NCBI GenBank assembly: GCA_011525845.1
Contig: WYBP01000008.1
Location: 372,001 to 436,000 of the forward strand
DNA: 64,000 bases
Source: Gemmatimonadaceae bacterium
GTDB taxonomy: Bacteria; Gemmatimonadota; Gemmatimonadetes; Gemmatimonadales; Gemmatimonadaceae
Direction of reading: 5' to 3'
Shown in pieces: positions 59,417-64,000 of this stretch; within the stretch, counting starts at the first letter, position 1, and each line of letters begins with the position of its first letter. The position numbers and the translations under genes were made by a program. Under the pieces are notes generated by a model, which did not search any database, was not told the DNA's origin, and worked only from the letters and a program-made list of their open reading frames with translations.

Positions 59417-61431
59417 GCGCGCGCGTCGCCGCGGGCGTGGCGATCGCGCTCGCCGTCGCGGGTGCATCGGCCACCGCGCAGGACGGGGTCACCTTCCGCG
59501 CGACGATCGCCCCCGACACGGTCTACGTCGGCCAGCAGGCGAACTACACGCTCACGGTCCGCATCCCCGCCGACGTGCGGCAGCGGCTGCGCCGGAATCC
59601 CGAGTTCGTGCCGCCGGAGGCCCGGGCGATGCTCGCCTACGACCTGCCCCCGACGAAGGTGGATCCGACGGCGGACGGGCCGGAGGAGCATGTCTTCCGC
59701 CGCGCGCTCTTCCCGCTCACGCCCGGGCGCTACAACATCCCGGCCTCGCGGCTCACCTACGCGCTCCCGCAGAGCCCGAGCTTCTTCAGCCGCGAGGAGG
59801 AGCGCACGCTCCGCTCCGAGCCGCTGGCGTTCGTCGCGATCGACCCGCCGCTGCGCGGGCGGCCGGCGGGGTGGAGCGGGGCGGTGGGGCGCTGGTCCGC
59901 CGCGGTGCGCGTGGACGGCACGGCCGCACGCGTGGGCGACCCCTTCGTGCTGACCCTGCGGGTCTCGGGCACCGGGAACGCGACGCTCCTGCCGCGGCCC
60001 GTGCTCTCGGTCGCGTGGGCGGACATCGTCCCGGAGGACGAGCGCGTCGTGCTGGACTCGACTCCCACCACGCTCGGCGGCGCGAAGGAGTTCTCCTGGC
60101 TCGTGACACCGCGCGAGGCCGGCCCCCGCGTGGTGCCGGTGATCGACTACGTGTACTTCGACCCGGGCTCGCGTGGCTACGAGGTCGCGCGCTCCTCGCC
60201 GGTCTCGCTGCGGATCGCCGCCGGGGACCTCGTGCAGGTGCCCAGCGCGCTCCCGGCCTCGCCTGCGGATACGGTGCTGCCGATCCGGCCCGGCCTCGCC
60301 GGTCCTCGCCCGATCGCGCTGCCGCTGCCCTGGCTCTGGATGTGGGGCGCGCTGCTCGCCCCGCTGCCCTGGGCATTCATCGCCTGGCGGAGCCGCCGGC
60401 CCCGCGTGCGGCGCGTGCGCACGCCACTCGAACGACTCTCCGACGCGCCGACCGCCGATGCGAGCACCGTACGCGCGCTCTTCGAGGAGGAGTTGCGCGG
60501 GCGCACCGGGGTGCGCCTCGAGCGCGCGACGTCGCAGGGCGCGCTGGTGGCCGCGCTGCGCCGCGAGGGCGTGACGGCCGAGGCGGCCGCCGCCGCCGAA
60601 CAGCTGCGTGACTCGCTCGATGCAGCGGCGTACGCCGGCCGGTCGGCGCGCCCGGACCTGCGCGAGCGGTCGCTGGCGCTCCTCAAGCGCATCGGGTCGG
60701 AGGCGCGGCGCGGCGCACCGGCGCTCCTCCTCGCAGGGGCGCTGGCGTTGTCCGGGGCCCCGGAGGTGCTTGCGCAGTCCGGCGAGCCGGCGCTCCTCGC
60801 CTTCACCGAGGGGCACACCGCCTACGTCGGCCGCGACTTCGTGCGCGCGCGCGACGCGTTCCTGCGTGCGGCGCGCGCGGCGCCACGCGATCCGGCCGCC
60901 TGGACCAACTTCGGCACGGCCGCCTGGCAGGCGGCGGACACGGCCAGCGCGGTGCTCGGGTGGCAGCGCGCGCTGCGCCTCGATCCGCTCGCGCGCGACC
61001 TCCGGCCACTCCTCCAGCGCGTGCGCGCCCCGCAGTCGCGCGGCGCGGCGCAGGTCTGGGCCGTGCCGATCCTCCCGGTGGCGGCGCTCGCCTTCCTGCT
61101 CTGGTGCGGCGCCTGGGGGCTGCTCGCGTGGCAGGCACGGCGCGGGACCCTGCGCGCACGCGCGTTCCTCCTCGTGGTGCCCGGCCTCGCCTGCGCGCTC
61201 CTGGCGTACGGACTGGAGACGCGGCTCCGGGCGCAGTCGCTCGTGGTCATCGCGGGTGCCGAGCCGTTGCGCAACCTGCCCGCGCTCGGCGCCGACCCCG
61301 GTGCGATGCCGCTGGTCGGCGAGATCGCGCGCGTGCGCGAGCGTCGCGGTGTCTGGCTCCGGCTCGAGCTCGAGGCGGGGCGCAGCGGGTGGTATCCCGC
61401 CGAGCGCGCCTACGCCCTCGCCCGCGATTGA
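59413..61431 (+). CDS. BatD-BatE fusion (BatD, TPR and SH3-like)
   Basis: This 672-residue protein starts with a signal peptide (GVAIALAVAGASATAQ), then BatD immunoglobulin-like domains (about 20-290) and a membrane helix near 300-325. A helical cytosolic stretch is followed by an internal signal-like segment (ALLLAGALALSGAPEVLAQ, about 437-455), TPR repeats, two more membrane helices and a C-terminal SH3-like domain ending GRSGWYPAERAYAL. The part after the internal signal matches the layout of BatE. GTG start overlaps the previous stop. Confidence 0.88.
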   Translation: MSARVAAGVAIALAVAGASATAQDGVTFRATIAPDTVYVGQQANYTLTVRIPADVRQRLRRNPEFVPPEARAMLAYDLPPTKVDPTADGPEEHVFRRALFPLTPGRYNIPASRLTYALPQSPSFFSREEERTLRSEPLAFVAIDPPLRGRPAGWSGAVGRWSAAVRVDGTAARVGDPFVLTLRVSGTGNATLLPRPVLSVAWADIVPEDERVVLDSTPTTLGGAKEFSWLVTPREAGPRVVPVIDYVYFDPGSRGYEVARSSPVSLRIAAGDLVQVPSALPASPADTVLPIRPGLAGPRPIALPLPWLWMWGALLAPLPWAFIAWRSRRPRVRRVRTPLERLSDAPTADASTVRALFEEELRGRTGVRLERATSQGALVAALRREGVTAEAAAAAEQLRDSLDAAAYAGRSARPDLRERSLALLKRIGSEARRGAPALLLAGALALSGAPEVLAQSGEPALLAFTEGHTAYVGRDFVRARDAFLRAARAAPRDPAAWTNFGTAAWQAADTASAVLGWQRALRLDPLARDLRPLLQRVRAPQSRGAAQVWAVPILPVAALAFLLWCGAWGLLAWQARRGTLRARAFLLVVPGLACALLAYGLETRLRAQSLVVIAGAEPLRNLPALGADPGAMPLVGEIARVRERRGVWLRLELEAGRSGWYPAERAYALARD

Positions 61432-61462
61432 TTCCGCGCGGACGGCGCGGGAGATTGCGCTG

Positions 61463-63262
61463 ATGCCCGCCGCTCCCTCCACCACCGACGCGCGCCGGAT
61501 CGCCGTGCTGGCGCCGGACGTCGCCGACCGCATCGCGGCCGGCGAGGTGGTGGAGCGTCCCGCCTCCGTCGTGAAGGAGCTCGTCGAGAACGCGCTCGAC
61601 GCGGGGGCCACCGTCATCGAGGTGGAGGTGCGCGAGGGTGGCCGCGCGCTGATCCGCGTGAGCGACGACGGCCACGGGATGGACCGGACGAACGCGGAGC
61701 TCGCAGTGGCGCGTCACGCGACGAGCAAGATCCGCGACGCCGAGGACCTCGTCGGCGTCAGGAGCTTCGGATTCCGTGGCGAGGCGCTGCCGGCGATCGG
61801 GTCGGTGTCGCACCTGACGATCGAGAGCGCGACGGCGGATGGTGCCGGAGTGGCCCTGGAGGTCTCGGGGGGCACGTCGCGCGGCGCGCGCGAGCACGCG
61901 CGGAGCCGGGGCACGACCGTCACGGTGGCCTCGCTCTTCTTCAATACGCCCGCGCGGCAGAAGTTCCTGCGGGGCGCCCGGAGCGAGTGGCGGGCCATCT
62001 CGGAGATGCTGACCACGCTCGCCCTCGTGCGGCGCGACGTGCGGTTCGCGGTGACGCACGACGGCAAGGAACAGATGCGACTCCCCGTCGCGGACGACTT
62101 GCGGACCCGGGTGGTGGCGCTCTGGGGGGCGGACACGGGGGAGCGCCTGGTCGCCGTGGACGATGTGCAGGGGCCGATCCGCGTCTCCGGGTTGGTGGAG
62201 CGTCCCTCGGACGTGGGGAGCGCGGGACGTCGCATCTTCGTCACCGTGAATGGTCGCGCCGTGCGCGACACGGGGGTGGTGCGCGCGGCGGAGGCGGCGT
62301 ATCGCTCGACGATCCCGTCCGGGGTGCGGCCGACGCTCCTGCTCGAGGTGGAGCTGCCCGGCGGCGAGGTGGACGTGAACGTGCATCCGGCGAAGGCCGA
62401 GGTGCGGTTCCGCGACCGCTGGACGGTGGAACGCGCGGTGGAGCGCGCGGTGCGGCGGGCGCTCGGCACGGAGGATGCCGCGGCGAGCGTGGGATACGTG
62501 CGGAGCTTCGTGCCCGACGATCCGGCGGCCGTGCGCCCGCTGGGGGTGGCACTCGGCGTCGAGACGCTGCGGCAGGGGGTGGCCGGCGCACCCGCGCCGC
62601 TCTTCGACGCGGTGCCGGCGCCTTCGCCCGCCTCCCCAGCGGAGGCCGACGCGTCCGTGCCGGACGCGGGTGCGCCGGCCGACGAGCAGATCCTCGTCCC
62701 GCCCCTCACGCAGTTCCACCGCACCTACATCACCTTCGAGCGCCCCGATGCGCTGGTGATGATCGACCAGCACGCGGCGCATGAGCGGGTGCTCTACGAG
62801 CGCTTCATGGAGGCGCTGCAGGGTGGGCGCGCCCCGTCACAGCGACTCCTCTTCCCGCTGACGCTCCACCTGACGCCAGCCGAGTCGGAGGCGTTCGAGT
62901 CCAACCGCGATGTCTTCGCGGCCCTCGGGTACGAGGCGGAGGCGTTCGGGGGGCAGAGCGTGCTGGTGCACGCCGTCCCGGCGCCGCACCCGCGTTTCGA
63001 CGCGGAGCGCTGCCTGCGCGACTCGCTCGCGGCACTCACCGGGGACCGCGCGCCGGGGTCCCACGGTCGGCACGAGCGACTCGCGGCGACCGTCGCGTGC
63101 AAGGCGGCCATCAAGGGGGGCGACCTCCTCGCCCCCGAGGAGATGCGGGCGCTCTACGTGGCGCTCGCCCGCACGACGCTGCCCGCGCACGATGTGCACG
63201 GCCGCGCGACCATCCTCCAGCTGAGCTGGGATGAGCTCGACCGCCGGTTCGGGCGTCGCTGA
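61463..63262 (+). CDS. mutL: DNA mismatch repair protein MutL
   Basis: The 599-residue GHKL ATPase has VENALDAGA, DDGHGM, and GFRGEAL in the N-terminal part, an Ala/Pro linker (about 370-410) and a C-terminal dimerisation domain. The endonuclease motif DQHAAHERVLYE fits DQHAx2Ex4E, and ACK and the terminal FGR are present, so it looks like a nicking MutL. The usual CPHGRP motif reads DVHGRA instead. ATG is 31 bp after the Bat operon; miaA overlaps its end by 32 bp. mutS is not in the window. Confidence 0.95.
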   Translation: MPAAPSTTDARRIAVLAPDVADRIAAGEVVERPASVVKELVENALDAGATVIEVEVREGGRALIRVSDDGHGMDRTNAELAVARHATSKIRDAEDLVGVRSFGFRGEALPAIGSVSHLTIESATADGAGVALEVSGGTSRGAREHARSRGTTVTVASLFFNTPARQKFLRGARSEWRAISEMLTTLALVRRDVRFAVTHDGKEQMRLPVADDLRTRVVALWGADTGERLVAVDDVQGPIRVSGLVERPSDVGSAGRRIFVTVNGRAVRDTGVVRAAEAAYRSTIPSGVRPTLLLEVELPGGEVDVNVHPAKAEVRFRDRWTVERAVERAVRRALGTEDAAASVGYVRSFVPDDPAAVRPLGVALGVETLRQGVAGAPAPLFDAVPAPSPASPAEADASVPDAGAPADEQILVPPLTQFHRTYITFERPDALVMIDQHAAHERVLYERFMEALQGGRAPSQRLLFPLTLHLTPAESEAFESNRDVFAALGYEAEAFGGQSVLVHAVPAPHPRFDAERCLRDSLAALTGDRAPGSHGRHERLAATVACKAAIKGGDLLAPEEMRALYVALARTTLPAHDVHGRATILQLSWDELDRRFGRR

Positions 63263-64000
63263 CCCGCCGCTCCGCATCATCGCGGGTCCCACGGGGGCGG
63301 GGAAGTCGGCGCTGGCGCTGGCGGCGGCCGCCGCCCGCGGCGCGCTGATCGTCAGCGCGGACTCGCGCCAGATCTACCGAGGATTCGACGTGGGCACGGC
63401 GAAGCCGACCGCGGCCGAGCGTGCGGCCGTCGCGCATGCGGGGGTGGACGTCGCGGATCCGGGGGAGCGCTGGAGCGCCGCACGCTTCGCGGAGGAGGCG
63501 CGCGCGTGGATCCGGGCCGCCGCCGCGCGGCGGCAACCCGTCCTGGTCGTCGGCGGCACGGGGCTCTGGCTGCAGGCGCTCGTGCGACCGCTCGCGGACG
63601 AGCCCCCGATGGACGCCGAGGCGCGTCGCGCGCTGCAGGCCGAGCTGGCCCTGGTGCCGACCGAGGCGCTGCGCACCGAGGTCGAGCGCGTGGACCCCGC
63701 ACGTGCGGGACTCGGGCGGACCCAGCTCCTGCGCGCGATCGAGGTCGCACGCCTGACCGGCACGCGGATCAGCGACTGGCACGCAGCGGGGGCCGAGAAG
63801 CCGCGCCACGCGGCGCGCTGGATCGTCGTCGATCCGGGCGCCGCGCTGCACGACCGACTCGCCGCGCGCGTATACGCGATGTTCGCCGCGGGCTGGGAGG
63901 AGGAGGTGCGCGGGCTCATGGCCCGCGTCCCGGCCGACGCCCCCGCATGGAACGCTTGCGGGTACCAGGAGGTTCGTGCGCTGGTGGAGGGGCGCGCGAC
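63231..64000 (+). CDS. miaA: tRNA dimethylallyltransferase (3' end beyond window)
   Basis: MiaA adds the dimethylallyl group to A37, the substrate step for MiaB. 256 codons are present. P-loop GPTGAGKS (19-26), SADSRQIYRGFDVGTAKPT and GGTGLWLQAL are the family signatures, and the C-terminal GYQEVRALVEG begins just before the window ends. The start ATG lies inside mutL (32 bp overlap); it gives nine residues before the conserved core. mutL-miaA is a familiar pairing. Confidence 0.94.
   Translation, partial: MSSTAGSGVADPPLRIIAGPTGAGKSALALAAAAARGALIVSADSRQIYRGFDVGTAKPTAAERAAVAHAGVDVADPGERWSAARFAEEARAWIRAAAARRQPVLVVGGTGLWLQALVRPLADEPPMDAEARRALQAELALVPTEALRTEVERVDPARAGLGRTQLLRAIEVARLTGTRISDWHAAGAEKPRHAARWIVVDPGAALHDRLAARVYAMFAAGWEEEVRGLMARVPADAPAWNACGYQEVRALVEGRA

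Noticed and set aside
61434-61450. Terminator between the Bat operon and mutL
   Set aside because: CCGCGC/GCGCGG can pair, but the stem is only 6 bp with no T-tract, and mutL starts 13 bp later. Not convincing.

Overview
This window is a gene-dense, roughly 70% GC bacterial chromosome segment of housekeeping and operonic genes. I see no phage, insertion sequence, integrase or CRISPR array. The gene content suggests a member of the Gemmatimonadota (Gemmatimonas/Gemmatirosa-like): a mannose-type PTS beside HPr kinase, a fused Bat operon, small outer-membrane barrel proteins in housekeeping operons, and an ALDH16-type double aldehyde dehydrogenase next to deoC. This assignment is inferred from gene content and base composition; no database search was possible. 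Almost every gene is on the + strand; only mazG and rpsT are on the - strand. More than twenty adjacent gene pairs share stop/start bases (ATGA, GTGA, TTGA or TGATG), so long translationally coupled operons dominate.

Layout. 0-10 kb: the end of deoC, ALDH16, then mazG divergent from an operon of alr, deoB, cdd, a lipoprotein and a beta-barrel protein, followed by a receiver-histidine kinase. With deoC upstream, deoB and cdd form a deoxynucleoside salvage set. 10-21 kb: miaB, comEC, fbp, the methylmalonyl-CoA mutase catalytic chain, an FmdB-like zinc ribbon, argS, a PfkB kinase, purM and an outer-membrane protein. 21.5-25.3 kb: a complete riboflavin operon (ribD-ribE-ribBA-ribH) running into nusB. 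25.3-32 kb: a glycosyltransferase, hpf, hprK, mannose-family EIIA/B/C/D, HPr and EI. 32-35 kb: metK, a DUF151 nuclease-like protein and a membrane-anchored carboxypeptidase-regulatory-like protein.

35-40 kb: a vitamin B12 uptake operon (btuF-btuC-btuD-btuB) behind a clear cobalamin riboswitch. Its terminator hairpin also buries the btuF ribosome-binding site. The operon continues by overlap into recO and selB. The window also encodes a B12-dependent enzyme (methylmalonyl-CoA mutase). 42.8-46.3 kb: clpB, tadA and two tRNA-Ser genes (CGA and GGA) behind a strong promoter. 46.4-53.9 kb: a small conserved-looking ORF, pyrR-pyrB-pyrC, a coiled-coil/zinc-ribbon protein, rpsT (- strand), a site-2-protease-like M50 peptidase, scpA-scpB and rluB.

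53.9-61.4 kb: a MoxR/DUF58/Bat operon in which batB-batC and batD-batE are fused, each keeping an internal relic of a signal peptide. 61.4-64 kb: mutL and the start of miaA, truncated by the window edge.

Two unusual regulatory themes recur. First, good sigma70-like promoters (TTGnnn, exactly 17 bp, TAnnnT) sit very close to start codons. Second, a family of pyrimidine-rich repeats built from CTCACACC and CTCCCATCTCCC lies immediately upstream of miaB, the PfkB kinase, btuB and clpB, in place of a Shine-Dalgarno sequence. One inverted copy is embedded in frame in the ALDH16 gene.
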